Positions 53,752 to 63,747 of a stretch of 64,000 nucleotides of DNA are shown piece by piece; the first letter of the stretch is position 1, and each line of letters starts with the position of its first letter. The notes beneath the pieces were generated by a model. It searched no databases and had not been told where the DNA came from. It worked only from the letters and a program-made list of their open reading frames with translations. Made by a program: the position numbers and the translations under genes. The stretch covers positions 372,001 to 436,000 of the forward strand of contig CAVTWS010000012.1 of assembly GCA_963738445.1 (NCBI GenBank). The letters are read 5' to 3'. This DNA is from CAVTWS01 sp963738445 (GTDB lineage: Bacteria > Actinomycetota > Acidimicrobiia > Acidimicrobiales > SHLQ01).

Positions 53752-54756
53752 TGGCCGCCGCTGACCGGGCAGCAGTTCCGCGCACCCTTTGGCTGCCCGC
53801 CGGGCCGGATGCTCCGACCGGCGTCGGCACGCTCGCCGCCGATCTGTTCGTGCCGACCGCTCGGTCGGTGGGGGAGCCGCCCGCCGGTGCTCGTGACCTG
53901 CCTGCCCGGCGGGGGCATGAACCGGCGCTACTACGACCTCGACGTGGACCCGAGCGTGGGATTGGGATCGTTCTCCATGGCCCACCATCTGTCGGCCCGC
54001 GGGTTTCACGTCCTCACCGTGGACCCTCCCGGGGTGGGCGACAGCGATGTTCCCGACGACGGCTGGACCCTCACGGCACCCGTCGTCGCCGATGCGATCG
54101 CCCATGCTGTCGACCACGCCGTACGGGGCCTCCAGGACGGCTCGCTCGACCCGACCGTTGCCGCCGCCGGGACGCTCGTGTCGATCGGGGTCGGGCGCAG
54201 CGCCGGCGCGCTCGTGACCTGCTATCAGCAGGCTCGCCGCGGGACCCATCGGGCGGTCGGCCTGCTCGGGTTCGGCGGCGCCGGCCTCCGCGACCACCTC
54301 GACGACGACGAGCGGGCCTGTGCCGACGATCCCGAGGCCACCCGGCGCCGCATCGTCGCCCTCACCCAGGCTCGTTTCGGCCGACCGTTCCCGCGCGGCA
54401 CCACCAGCCGTTCGGGGCTCCTGAACCGCCCCGACATCGCCGACGCCGCCTTCGAGGCCATCCGGGTCGCCGGCGATTCGTTGCTCTCGATCGTGGGTCT
54501 CACCTCGATGATCCCGGGTGCCGAGTCGCGAGGAGCTCCACCGCGTCGATGTCCCCGTCTTCCTCGGGGTGGGCAGCCACGACATCACCGGGCCCGCCCA
54601 GCAGGTGCCGGCGGCGTTCGATCGCAGCCCCGACATCACCGTGTTCGTCGTCCCCGAGACGGGCCACAACCACAACATCGCGCCGAACCGGCTGATGCTC
54701 TGGGACCGGCTGGCGGACTGGATCGACGACACCGTCCAGAGAGAGAGTGGGTCGCG
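53751..54756 (+). pseudogene. Alpha/beta hydrolase, two frameshifts
   Basis: VGTLAADLFVPTARSVG, then after a G-run shift near 53873 PPVLVTCLPGGGMNRRYYDL, GFHVLTVDPPGVGDSD, SIGVGRSAGALVTCYQQARR (nucleophile elbow Gly-x-Ser-x-Gly as GRSAG) and, after a second shift near 54525, REELHRVDVPVFLGVGSHDI, VFVVPETGHNHNIAPN (catalytic His). It is therefore a full hydrolase fold when the frames are joined. ATG overlaps the CoA-transferase stop. The 3' end is uncertain: the frame runs on antisense into the transporter gene. The substrate is likely an ester or CoA thioester. Confidence 0.75.
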
Positions 54757-57133
54757 TCACCGCGGGCCGGTGAGCACCTCCTCGCGCTCTCGTGGGTCCA
54801 GGGGCTGGTCACCGTCGTCGGGGCGGTCGAGCGGCGCGGCCTGCGCGGAGTGACCTTCGACGTCGATCCGGGGAAGCCAGCGGTCGAGCCACGCCGGGAG
54901 CCACCAGTTGCGATCGCCGAGCAGCTCCATCGTGGCCGGGACGAGCAGCATCCGGACGATCGTGGCGTCGAGGAGGATCGCCGTCGCCAGGCCGGTGCCC
55001 ATGAGCTTGAAGGTGCGGTCGTTCTCCAGGATGAAGCTGCCGAACACCACCACCATGATCGCGGCGGCCGCGGTGATGACCTTGGCGGTGGCGGCCAGGC
55101 CGTCGGCGACCGACGTGCGGCTGTCGCCGGTGCGGAGCCACTCCTCCCGCACCCGCGAGAGCAGGAAGACCTCGTAGTCCATGGACAGGCCGAACACGAT
55201 GGCGAACAGCATCATCGGCATCCACGGCTCGACCGGGCCCGGCTGCACCCCGGTGACGTCGCTGAACCAGCCCCACTGGTACAGGGCGACCATGATCCCG
55301 TAGGCCGCGCCGATCGACAGCAGGTTCATGATCACCGCCTTCAGCGGCACCAGGAGCGACCGGAAGACGACCATCAGCAGCAGGAACGACAGCGCCAGCA
55401 CGGCACCGAAGAAGATCGGGAGGCGGTCGGTCATGGACATCGCGAGAAGTCGATGTTGGCGGCGACGATCGCCGGTGACCGCGACCTCGGTGCCGGTCGC
55501 GTGCCTCGACGGGCGGGAGGACGTCGTCGCGAAGGCGGTGGACCAGCATCGGTCGGTCGCCTCCTCCTGCGGACCTTCCGTGGGCGCGACGAGTCCAGAG
55601 GACGGCCTGGGGTGCCGTCCGGGTCGTCGGGATCGGCCCGGAGATGAACGCCACCGCCGGGTCGGCCCGCACGGCCTCGGTGACCGCGACCAGCGCGGCG
55701 GTATCGGTGCCGCGGGCGAGCTCGGCGACGAGGAACAGCGGGCCGTTGAAGCCTTCGCCGAAACCGTCGACCAGCGAGGTCGTAGGCCTGCCTGGTGGTG
55801 GTGTCCTCGGCGAAGTTGCTCTCGTCGGAGAACGCCAGCCGCAGGGTGACCACGGGGATGGCGAGGAACACCAGCACGGCGGCCGCCGACGATCGCCGCC
55901 GGCCAGGGGCGGTGCTGGATGACGCGGCTCCACCGGTAGGCCGTGGTTTCCCGACGGGGCTTGGGTGGCCGGTGGTCCACCTCACGCCGCAGCGCAGGAA
56001 CGAAGAACCCGAGCGACGAGCGTGACAGCGGCCAACGGCAGACCGATCAGCAGCGGTGTTACCTCGAGCCCGACGCCGACCAACGCCACGGCGACGAAGC
56101 CGGCGGCGATGAGGCCCCGCCAGCGGGTGCGCTCGACGTTCGATCCCCGGCGAAGCCAGCAACGCGGGGAGCAGCGTCACCGAGGCGACGACGGTGACTG
56201 CGACGGTGGCCGCGGCGCTGACGGCCAGGCCCTGCACGAAGGCCGATCCCCATCAGCAACATGCCCAGCAGCGAGATCACGACCGTGGCGCCGGCAAAGA
56301 CCACCGACCGTCCCGCCGTGTCGATGGCGATATGCACCGCCTCCCGGCGTCGTGTGCCCGGCGTGCAACTGCTCGCGGTAGCGCGTCACGATCAGCAGCG
56401 CGTAGTCGATGCCCACACCGAGACCGATCATGATCCCGAGGAACGGCGCGAAGTCCGGAACCTCGCATGACGTGGCTGAACAGGATCACAAGCGCGGAGC
56501 CGACACCGATGCCGAACAGGGCGACCCCGACCGGCAGGCCCATGGCCAGCACCGACCCGAACGCCACGATCAGGATCACGATGGCGAACGCCAGGCCGAA
56601 CAGCTCAGAGCTCGGCTCCTCGAACTCGGCGAAGATGAAGCCGCCCATCTCGACCCGGAGGCCGTCGATCTCGGGGATGCGATCGAGGATCTCGTCACGG
56701 ATGTCCGCGGCGTCGACGAAGTCGATGTCCTCGGGCAACTCCACGTTGGCGTAGGCGATCTGCCCGGCCTGCGGACCGTCGGACGAGATCAGCTCCTCAC
56801 CACCGTCGGCGTAGGGGCTTTCGACCCGGGTGACGCCGTCGAAGGTGGCGACCTCGTCGAACAGCTCCCCCATCGCCGCCGACACGTCGGGATCGTCGAC
56901 GCCCTGTTCAGCCGTGAACACGATCGTGCCGACTGAAGCCGGCGCCCTGGCCGCCGAAGCTGCTCGTCGAGCAGGTCGAAGCCCTCGGTCGACTCGGCCC
57001 CCGGAAGGCTGAAGTCCTGCCGGTACGCCTCGCCCAACGACGCGGCGACACCGTTGCCGACGACGAGCGCCACGATCCACAGCCCAAGCACCCGCCAGCG
57101 ATGATCGAAGCACCATGTTCCCAGTCGCGCCAT
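54757..57133 (-). pseudogene. MMPL/RND-family transporter, multiply frameshifted
   Basis: N-terminus LGTWCFDHRWRVLGLWIVAL with SLGEAYRQDFSLPGAESTEG, periplasmic domain pieces (FIFAEFEEPSSELFGLAFAI), the central GLGVGIDYALLIVTRYREQL and the C-terminal FAIVFGLSMDYEVFLLSRVR, ATILLDATIVRMLLVPATME and WWLPAWLDRWLPRIDVE are the actinobacterial MMPL pattern, about 780 residues. At least five indels interrupt it (around 56950, 56465, 56365, 56240, 55780-55450). It would export lipids or drugs. It converges with the hydrolase gene. Confidence 0.82.
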
Positions 57134-57216
57134 CACCGTCTCCTCTTGCGTCCAAACCTTCTGGCGGGTACCCGCGGGTGCCGTCAGTCAAACACGACCC
57201 GACCTACGATCCGGGT

Positions 57217-58017
57217 ATGACCTCGAATACACCGTCACCCACGCACATCGACGTGGGCCACGCCTTGATCACCATGATCGAGCCGACCACCGACCCGGAT
57301 CGCCTCGTCGAGTACAACCGCTGGTACGACCATGACCACGCCTACGCCGGCGTGATGGCCGGGCCCGGAGCGTTCGCCTACCGGCGGTTCGTGGCCACCC
57401 GGGACCTCAAGCCGCGCCGTCGATCGGGTCCATCGCCGCTGATCGATCCCATCACCTCCGGCTCGTTCATCGGCCTCTACTGGCTGCAGGCCGGGAGCGC
57501 GGAGGAGCACTACACGTGGTCGTTCCCGAACACGGCCGGGCTCGGACAGGTCGGGCGCATGAACCCGGATCGGGAGCACATCTCGACGTCGCTGTACGAC
57601 CTGGTCCACGTGGTGGACCGCCCGGGCTGGACGGTGCCGGTCGAGATCGCCCTGGACTACCCCGCGGCCGGGGTGCTGGTGATCTGGGTGGACCGGCGTC
57701 CCGAGGCGACGCTCGACGCCGTCTCCGACTGGCTGCGCGACACGCTCTTCCCGGGCGTGCTCCCGGGAACCGCCGGTGCGCAGGCCGCCACCTGGAGGCC
57801 ACGCGACTTTCCCGGTCTCGACGGCACCGGTTCGGCCGTCGGCGAGCGACTGTGCGCGACCGTGCTGCTCACCGAGGACCCCCGGACCAGCGACACCAGT
57901 CTGATCGACGCCATCGCCTCCGCCCTCGACTCGTGCCCGGTCGCCACCCTCGCCCTGGCGGCCGAGTTCATTCCCGTGGTGCCCGGCACGACCACCTACC
58001 TCGATCAGCTCTGGTAA
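57217..58017 (+). CDS. Conserved hypothetical, EthD/dimeric alpha-beta-barrel-like
   Basis: 266 residues. IDVGHALITMIEPTTDPDRL with EYNRWYDHDHAYAGVMAGPG resembles the EthD-type ferredoxin-like barrel (first strand then WYDxxH), and a second such half starts near AAGVLVIWVDRRPEATLDAV. No catalytic residues can be assigned. A TACGAT box lies 6 bases before the ATG (leaderless type). It converges with the sulfotransferase gene across a large inverted repeat. Confidence 0.62.
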   Translation: MTSNTPSPTHIDVGHALITMIEPTTDPDRLVEYNRWYDHDHAYAGVMAGPGAFAYRRFVATRDLKPRRRSGPSPLIDPITSGSFIGLYWLQAGSAEEHYTWSFPNTAGLGQVGRMNPDREHISTSLYDLVHVVDRPGWTVPVEIALDYPAAGVLVIWVDRRPEATLDAVSDWLRDTLFPGVLPGTAGAQAATWRPRDFPGLDGTGSAVGERLCATVLLTEDPRTSDTSLIDAIASALDSCPVATLALAAEFIPVVPGTTTYLDQLW

Positions 58018-58039
58018 CCCCCTCCACCCCCCTCCATTC

Positions 58040-58091
58040 CGTTCTGGGAGACACACCCGTCGCGGACGCGACCGGTCGGTCTCCCAGAACG
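58040..58091. terminator. 13-bp inverted repeat between convergent genes
   Basis: CGTTCTGGGAGAC (58040-58052) and GTCTCCCAGAACG (58079-58091) are perfect arms. The 26-base interior has a further GTCGCG / CGCGAC inverted repeat (58059-58072). It lies between the convergent genes ending at 58017 and 58114, so a bidirectional terminator is likely. Confidence 0.75.
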
Positions 58092-58113
58092 CTCCTGGGA
58101 ACACGCGAGATGG

Positions 58114-59373
58114 TCAGACGACTCCGAAGTGGGAGGTGTAGCGGGCGAACCGCTCGTTCACCCTCTCGGCCGAGAGCCCGAACTCGCCCAACGAGTACGA
58201 GTGACCGCCGTGCAGGCCCTGCGGACGGGCCGCGAGATGCTCGGCCATCCCGGCGCGGGCGACGTCGCTCAGCGGTAGCTCCAGCCCGGCGTAGGTCGCC
58301 GCGATGGCGACCGTGGGATCCTCGATGAAGTCGGCGTACCGCCCGTGGTGGACACGGGCGTCGCCCCACTCGCCGGCCTGGTCCAGATCGACCAGGGAGT
58401 CGAGCGACCGGGCGAAACGCTCGGCGTTCTCGGCGGCGACCCGGTCGGCGTCGACCTGGTCCGAGTGCACCCACCGCAACGTGCACAACAGGCTGGTGAG
58501 CGAGGGCAGCACGTTCAGCAACGACCGGTGCGTGACGGCGATCCGGGCGTCGTGATAGGTCGCGACGAGGGTTGGGATGGCGTGGAGGTGCACCGGTGAC
58601 TTCAGCACCCAGCGGCGCGGACTCGGGGCATGCCGTTGGAGGATCTGCAGCACGAGCCGGTGGTAGGCGTAGGCGGGGGCCATGTCGCAACAGCTGAGCC
58701 AGGTGGCGTAGTTCGGCACGTCGTAGCGCGCGGTGAACTCCTCGGTGCGGAAGGCGAAGGACATCGCCGACAGGCACTCCTTCGGACGCCGAGCGCCGTA
58801 TTCGTGGATGGCATCGAGCGACGGCGTGACGCGGGCGAGCATGCGCAGCTCGGCCTCGGCGGCCTCGATCCGGGCCGCGAGCCCTGATTCGGGCGTGCTG
58901 ACCGCGGGCGGCGGAACCGGCCACAGCAACTCCCAGCCGGTCGGCGCCCGAAGGTCAGGATCGCGGTCGAGGAGGTCGAACAGGATCGTGGTCCCGGTGC
59001 GGGGTGCGCCGGCGACCACCACCGGAGCGGTGATCTCCTCGTCGGCGACCCCCGGATCGGCGCGCCGGTAGCGCTCGATCTGGAGCCGACCGGCGAGGAG
59101 TCGAAGGACGAACCTGCGCGTGAGGTACCGGCCCAGGGTGGTCAATCGGGCCGAGTCGACGAGATCGGCCAGCACGATGTCGAGCGGCTCGACGAACTCG
59201 TCGCCACCGAACTCGGCGAGCCCCGGTTCGGCGCCGGCCCCAGCCCGCCAGCGGGCTTCGGCGAGGAGCGCGTCACGATCGAGCGGGCGGGCCGCGTCGT
59301 CGGAGATGGGCTCCACGCGACCCTCGTTGATCAGGCGCACCCACTCCGGCCGTTCCGGTCCCTGCCAGGCCAT
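58114..59373 (-). CDS. Sulfotransferase-family protein, copy 1
   Basis: 419 residues. APVVVAGAPRTGTTILFDLL is the PAPS 5'-phosphosulfate loop; RRWVLKSPVHLHAIPTLVAT and ARIAVTHRSLLNVLPSLTSL form the 3'-phosphate region. The family transfers sulfate to alcohols or amines; distant members may act on other donors. ATG at 59373 has a GGAGGGG site upstream. It is divergent from the DUF1214 gene at 59496, and a second sulfotransferase plus DUF1214 pair lies at 62.5-64 kb. C-terminus GHSYSLGEFGLSAERVNERF resembles HRYTAEQFGLDTDQLRADF of the second copy. Confidence 0.88.
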   Translation of the reverse strand: MAWQGPERPEWVRLINEGRVEPISDDAARPLDRDALLAEARWRAGAGAEPGLAEFGGDEFVEPLDIVLADLVDSARLTTLGRYLTRRFVLRLLAGRLQIERYRRADPGVADEEITAPVVVAGAPRTGTTILFDLLDRDPDLRAPTGWELLWPVPPPAVSTPESGLAARIEAAEAELRMLARVTPSLDAIHEYGARRPKECLSAMSFAFRTEEFTARYDVPNYATWLSCCDMAPAYAYHRLVLQILQRHAPSPRRWVLKSPVHLHAIPTLVATYHDARIAVTHRSLLNVLPSLTSLLCTLRWVHSDQVDADRVAAENAERFARSLDSLVDLDQAGEWGDARVHHGRYADFIEDPTVAIAATYAGLELPLSDVARAGMAEHLAARPQGLHGGHSYSLGEFGLSAERVNERFARYTSHFGVV

Positions 59374-59495
59374 CAGCTCGTCCCCTCCAGCGTCTCGGTC
59401 GTCCCCCGGTTCGACTGGGCCCCGGCCCGACGGACGGCCAGACTGTACCGACCTCGGGGCTGGTCCCGGGAGACCGGCCCGGGGAGAACCGTCAC

Positions 59496-60698
59496 GTGAG
59501 CACGGCGCCAGAGACGTCCACCGATGCCGACCGGGCGCGGCAGGCATGGCAGGAGACGTGCGCCCGGCTCGCCGCACTGGGCGACCGCATCTTCGATCCC
59601 GACTTCCCCACGGGCCCCGTCGATCGGGTGGAGGGTCTGCGCCACCTGGCCGAACAGATGGTGTGTTGGACCGCGTGGTCGGTCAGCCACGCCGATCCAC
59701 GCAGGCCGATGTTCCAACGTCAGAACGACCTGGTCACGAAATGGGGCGGGCCGAACGTCGAGAACGTCTATCGCCATGCCCGCGTGGATGCCCGGCACCG
59801 CTATCGCATCCGCGGACGCATGAACAGCTGCGAGCAGTTCCTCCTCGCGGTCCGACTCGGCTTCATGGGCCAGGAGCGATGGGGCACGGTCGTCGAGCTC
59901 ACCGCGACCGACCTCGGGATCGAAGCCGGCGACGACTTCGAATTCACCGTCGGCGGCGCTCCGGAGCCCGGCACCGAACCCCCCGATATCGTCCTGCCGA
60001 CCGAGGCGTTCACGGTCTCGATTCGTGAGTACTACTTCGACTGGCGAGCCCTCGAACCCGCGGTGTTCACGATCGAGTGCCTCGACCCCGGTCCGGTCGA
60101 GCCTCAGGTGACCGGCGCCGACCTCGCCGATCGCCTCGATTCGGCGGTGCGGACGATCGAGAGCTCGATCGAGTACTGGAACCGCTACATGGCCAATCAC
60201 CGAGCCGCCGAAGCCGACAACGCGTTCGCGCCCCCGATCCGCGTGGACAAGGGTCTCGCGGCCGCCCGCTACGCCTTCTGCTTCCACGACCTGGCGGCCG
60301 ACCAGGCCCTCATCGTGGCCTTTCCCGCACCGACGTCAGAGTACTGGGGCCTCCAGCTGGCCAGCATGGCGTGGTTCGAGTCCCTCGACTTCGCCTCCCG
60401 GATCACCAGCCTGAATCACCGGCAGCTCCACGTCGATGACGACGGGTGGGTCCGGGTGGTCATCTCTGCACGCGATCCCGGGGTGGCGAACTGGCTCGAC
60501 ACCGAGGGCCGCCGGATCGGCCTGTGCACGGTGCGATGGTTCTGGGGCGGCGAACCTGTGACACCGTCGACGGAGCTCGTCCCGGTGACCTCGGTACGTC
60601 AGCACCTACCCGCCGGCACCCCCGCGTGGGGTCCGTCCGCACGCGCCGAACAGGTCCGGAAACGCCGCGAGCATGTCGCTTGGCGATTCCGGACCTGA
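59496..60698 (+). CDS. DUF1214-family protein, copy 1
   Basis: 400 residues, GTG start with GGGGAGA site. The C-terminal half matches DUF1214: SLNHRQLHVDDDGWVRVVIS, DPGVANWLD, then GLCTVRWFWGG and LPAGTPAWGPSARAEQVRKR. The same blocks are found in the gene at 62534-63724, so the two are paralogues. DUF1214/DUF1254 proteins are beta-sandwich proteins of unknown function. It is divergent from sulfotransferase copy 1 with a 122-base gap. Confidence 0.82.
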   Translation: MSTAPETSTDADRARQAWQETCARLAALGDRIFDPDFPTGPVDRVEGLRHLAEQMVCWTAWSVSHADPRRPMFQRQNDLVTKWGGPNVENVYRHARVDARHRYRIRGRMNSCEQFLLAVRLGFMGQERWGTVVELTATDLGIEAGDDFEFTVGGAPEPGTEPPDIVLPTEAFTVSIREYYFDWRALEPAVFTIECLDPGPVEPQVTGADLADRLDSAVRTIESSIEYWNRYMANHRAAEADNAFAPPIRVDKGLAAARYAFCFHDLAADQALIVAFPAPTSEYWGLQLASMAWFESLDFASRITSLNHRQLHVDDDGWVRVVISARDPGVANWLDTEGRRIGLCTVRWFWGGEPVTPSTELVPVTSVRQHLPAGTPAWGPSARAEQVRKRREHVAWRFRT

Positions 60699-60712
60699 CG
60701 GCAACACATCGA

Positions 60713-60979
60713 TCACTCGTCGTCGGAGTCGTCCTCTTCGAGCCCGAGGGCCACGAAGATGGCCTTGCGCTCGACCTCGAACGTGTCGTCGTCGACCTCG
60801 CCGGCCGCCCGGCGCTCGTTGAGCACGCGGAACTTGTCCATGAGGCCGGCTTCGTCGACTCCGTCGGAGTCTTCAGACTCTCCGCGGGCGGCACGTTCGG
60901 CGCGTTTGGCGGCCTGGCGGGCCTGCTTCTCCTGCTCGCGGCGACGCTTTTCGAACTGGTTCGGGTTGCGACCAGCCAC
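60713..60979 (-). CDS. Small charged protein downstream of cspA
   Basis: 88 residues, GTG start one base after the cspA stop. The first half is a basic/acidic helix (NPNQFEKRRREQEKQARQAA); the second half, DKFRVLNERRAAGEVDDDTF with FEVERKAIFVALGL, resembles a short SHOCT-like oligomerisation domain; it ends in an Asp/Glu tail. It is co-transcribed with cspA. Function unknown; a nucleic-acid or RNA-related role is a guess from the context. Confidence 0.72.
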   Translation of the reverse strand: MAGRNPNQFEKRRREQEKQARQAAKRAERAARGESEDSDGVDEAGLMDKFRVLNERRAAGEVDDDTFEVERKAIFVALGLEEDDSDDE

Positions 60980-60980
60980 G

Positions 60981-61181
60981 TCAGAGCGGCCGGACGTTCA
61001 GCGCCTCGTCGCCCTTGCGGCCCGGGCCGACCTCGAACTCGACCTTCTGACCTTCGGCGAGGGAGCGGTAACCGGTTCCGGAGATGTTCGAGAAGTGCAC
61101 GAAGATCTCGTTGCCCTCGTCGGTCTTGATGAAGCCGTAGCCCTTGTCGTTGTTGAAGAACTTGACGGTTCCAGTAGCCAT
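60981..61181 (-). CDS. cspA: Cold-shock protein CspA family
   Basis: 66-residue single-strand nucleic-acid binding protein. GTVKFFNNDKGYGFIKTDEG contains RNP1-like KGYGFI, and NEIFVHFSNI the RNP2-like IFVHF. The C-terminus is EGQKVEFEVGPGRKGDEALN. It melts RNA structure in the cold. ATG at 61181; a long leader of over 150 bases is likely. It is followed by the small charged gene. Confidence 0.96.
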   Translation of the reverse strand: MATGTVKFFNNDKGYGFIKTDEGNEIFVHFSNISGTGYRSLAEGQKVEFEVGPGRKGDEALNVRPL

Positions 61182-61345
61182 GATCGGTGTTCCTGTTCCT
61201 TGTGTAGTGCATCGCATTGCTCGAAATCCGGAGCAACCGCACCAGGACCGAGGATCCGGACCACCGCACCACGACAGGATCGAGGCGTTGCAGACCGCAT
61301 TGCGATGGGTGAGCCGAGGCGCACCCGTTGTGACGAGAAAGATGG
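61182..61345 (-). promoter_or_regulatory. Probable long 5' leader of cspA with candidate -10
   Basis: About 160 bases with no gene lie between the cspA ATG and a TACCAT box (minus strand, around 61340-61345). Long leaders that fold differently at low temperature are usual for cspA genes. No cold-box consensus was identified and the -35 is unclear. Confidence 0.3.
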
Positions 61346-61430
61346 TAGTGGCGCATCGACCGTTCGCCACGCCAGCTGACACGATGTCGGGACGGCCCGA
61401 ACCGCCGTCCACCCGACCAGGAGAGCCCCC

Positions 61431-62501
61431 ATGCCGTCGTCCCCCACGATCCCGGCGACGATGCCCGCGTACCGGCTGCTGAACTGGGGCGAACCGCCGC
61501 AGTACGCCGAGGTTCCCGTTCCCGAGCCGGGCCCCGACGACGTCCTGGTGAGCGTGGCCGGCAACGGGTTGTGCCACTCCGACATCGGCATGGCGCAGAT
61601 CCCCGCCGATTTGGGGCGCGCCATCGGCTGGCACATGCCGTTCACGCTCGGGCACGAGATCGCCGGCACCATCGTCGCCGTGGGCCGTGGCGTGAGGGGG
61701 TGGGCCGAGGGCCAGCAGGTGGCGCTGATGTCACCCAAGTCCTGCGGGACCTGCCGGGTGTGCCAACGCGGCCTCGACAGCGCGTGCCCGAACGGTGTCG
61801 CTGGTCGTGGCTACGGCCGTGACGGTGGACTCGCGCCCTACGTGCTCGCCGGAGCCGGCCGTGACCTCGTCGACATCACCGGGCTCGACCCGCTCCAGGC
61901 GGGTCCTCTGACCGATGCCGGCGCCACGTCGTATCACGCGGTCCGGAAGGTCCTGCACCTTCTCACGCCGGGCACGACCGTCGTCGTGCTCGGCGCCGGA
62001 GGGCTGGGCTCGTTCGCGATCCAGTTCCTCCGGGCCCTCACCCCCGCACTCGTCATCGCCGTCGATCCGAACCCGGCCCGCCTCGCCTATGCGACCGAGC
62101 TCGGGGCTCATCACGTGTTGACCGGCGTCTCTCGGGATACACCGCACGACATCCGCCAACTGGTCGGCGACGGCGTCGACGCCGTGCTCGATTTCGTCGG
62201 CATCGACGACACGATCGCCGCCGGGATCAGATCGCTTCGCGTCGCCGGCGCCTACGGTCTCATCGGCGCGGCGTCAGGGACGTTCACCGAACCATGGCTC
62301 GGCAACCTGCCCCGCGACGGCATGGTGTTCTCGTTCCAGGGGTCGTCGATCTCTGACCTGTCCGATGTCATGACGCTGGCCCGGTCCGGGCAGTTGCGCT
62401 CGGACATCGACGTGTTCAGCTGGGATCAGGTGCCGGAGGCGTACGAGGCGCTCGACCGTGGCGGGTTGCGCGGTCGTGCCGTCGTCACCCCGCCGGGTTG
62501 A
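61431..62501 (+). CDS. Zinc-dependent medium-chain alcohol dehydrogenase
   Basis: 356 residues. GNGLCHSDIGM has the catalytic-zinc Cys, FTLGHEIAGTIVAVG the second ligand, and SCGTCRVCQRGLDSAC the four structural-zinc Cys. VVVLGAGGLGSFAIQFLRAL is the NAD(P) loop. It may oxidise alcohols, including secondary alcohols or formaldehyde adducts. Strong AGGAGAG site before ATG 61431. It converges with DUF1214 copy 2 and lies between the two sulfotransferase/DUF1214 pairs. Confidence 0.92.
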   Translation: MPSSPTIPATMPAYRLLNWGEPPQYAEVPVPEPGPDDVLVSVAGNGLCHSDIGMAQIPADLGRAIGWHMPFTLGHEIAGTIVAVGRGVRGWAEGQQVALMSPKSCGTCRVCQRGLDSACPNGVAGRGYGRDGGLAPYVLAGAGRDLVDITGLDPLQAGPLTDAGATSYHAVRKVLHLLTPGTTVVVLGAGGLGSFAIQFLRALTPALVIAVDPNPARLAYATELGAHHVLTGVSRDTPHDIRQLVGDGVDAVLDFVGIDDTIAAGIRSLRVAGAYGLIGAASGTFTEPWLGNLPRDGMVFSFQGSSISDLSDVMTLARSGQLRSDIDVFSWDQVPEAYEALDRGGLRGRAVVTPPG

Positions 62502-62533
62502 GGCGACACCGACGCCTGGTCAGGGCCGGCCGG

Positions 62534-63724
62534 TCACCAGATGCGTCGGAGCTGGGCGCCCTCGCGCCGCCGTCGTAGGTGTTCGGCCCGATCCGCCGGC
62601 GTGACCACCGGGGTGTCCGCCGGCAGGTGGGCGCGCAACTCGGCGAAGGGCACCTTCGTGATGGTGGGGTCCGGGTAGTCCGAGGCCAGATTCCACCGCA
62701 TCTGGATCATCCCCCACGGGTAGTCGCCCTTGTCGAGCCAGTTCGGCACCCCGGGATCGAGCCGGGAGATGACGGCGCGGAACCGGCCGTCGCTGTCGAT
62801 GTGAGCCTGGTGATCGTTGAGACTCGACTGCCGATTCACCCAGTCGACCGTGCAGAAGCGGTCGTCGCCCACGAGCGCCTGCCAGTACCGGCACCGCTCG
62901 GGCAGCACCGTCTCGAGGATGAGCACCTCGTCGTCGTCGATCTCGTGAACACCGTCGTAGTACGCCTGCTTGGGGAGCCCACCCATGGAGTCGATCTTCG
63001 CCGATCGGAGGAACGTGTTCACACCGTGGTGCTCGCGGTAGTAGCGCACCAACTTCATGTCGAAGCCGATCATCCCCTCGATCCAGGCGGCCAGGTCCGA
63101 AAAGCGGCGAGCCGACTCCTCCGGGGTCATGTCGGCGCCCCCGGCGTCGAGACGTTCGATCGCCACCCGGGCGTCGATCTCGTTGGTCCAGTCACAGGAG
63201 CACTTCCGCATCAGCAGCCGGCGGATGCGAGGGTCGATCGCCCACCAGTCGCCGTCGTGCCCCTCCGGGCGTTCGGCGCTGAAGACCACGCTGAAGTAGC
63301 CGTCGGGGCCGAGGGTGAGGTCGTCGAGGTCGTGGGTCACGCCGATCGGTATCGAGTGATCGACGTCGTCCGGGCTCATCATGTCGAAGCTCTGTTGGGT
63401 GATCTCCACGAAACGGGTCGTGCCCCGGAACCCCGAGATCCGGTACACGCCCGCCGGGTCGATCTCGGTGGTCGAATAGACGTAGTCGGGATCGGGGCCG
63501 CCCTGGTTGAAGGCGTAGTTCCACAACGGCATGAACACCGGCCGGCGGGCGTCGGTGTACACCCGGCACAGGTAGCCCCCGGCGAGCATCGACAGCGCCA
63601 ACCGGTTCATGTCCTGCCGCTCGGCCTCCGTGGCACCGTCGGGCCGCCAGGCGGCCATCAGGTGGTCGCCAACCCCCTCGAGGGCCTTCATCTGGGCGGC
63701 CCAGCTGGGCAGCGTGTCTCGCAT
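62534..63724 (-). CDS. DUF1214-family protein, copy 2
   Basis: 396 residues. Shares with copy 1 the blocks SSLNDHQAHIDSDGRFRAVI, SRLDPGVPNWLD, GMIQMRWN and LPADTPVVTPADRAEHLRRR. A region near residue 70-100 (FMPLWNYAFNQGGPDPDYVY) is typical of DUF1214/DUF1254-type proteins. ATG 63724 follows the sulfotransferase stop by 23 bases, with GGAGA site, so it is in that operon. The function is unknown. Confidence 0.83.
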   Translation of the reverse strand: MRDTLPSWAAQMKALEGVGDHLMAAWRPDGATEAERQDMNRLALSMLAGGYLCRVYTDARRPVFMPLWNYAFNQGGPDPDYVYSTTEIDPAGVYRISGFRGTTRFVEITQQSFDMMSPDDVDHSIPIGVTHDLDDLTLGPDGYFSVVFSAERPEGHDGDWWAIDPRIRRLLMRKCSCDWTNEIDARVAIERLDAGGADMTPEESARRFSDLAAWIEGMIGFDMKLVRYYREHHGVNTFLRSAKIDSMGGLPKQAYYDGVHEIDDDEVLILETVLPERCRYWQALVGDDRFCTVDWVNRQSSLNDHQAHIDSDGRFRAVISRLDPGVPNWLDKGDYPWGMIQMRWNLASDYPDPTITKVPFAELRAHLPADTPVVTPADRAEHLRRRREGAQLRRIW

Positions 63725-63747
63725 GTTCAGGTCTCCTGGTCGGGCTG

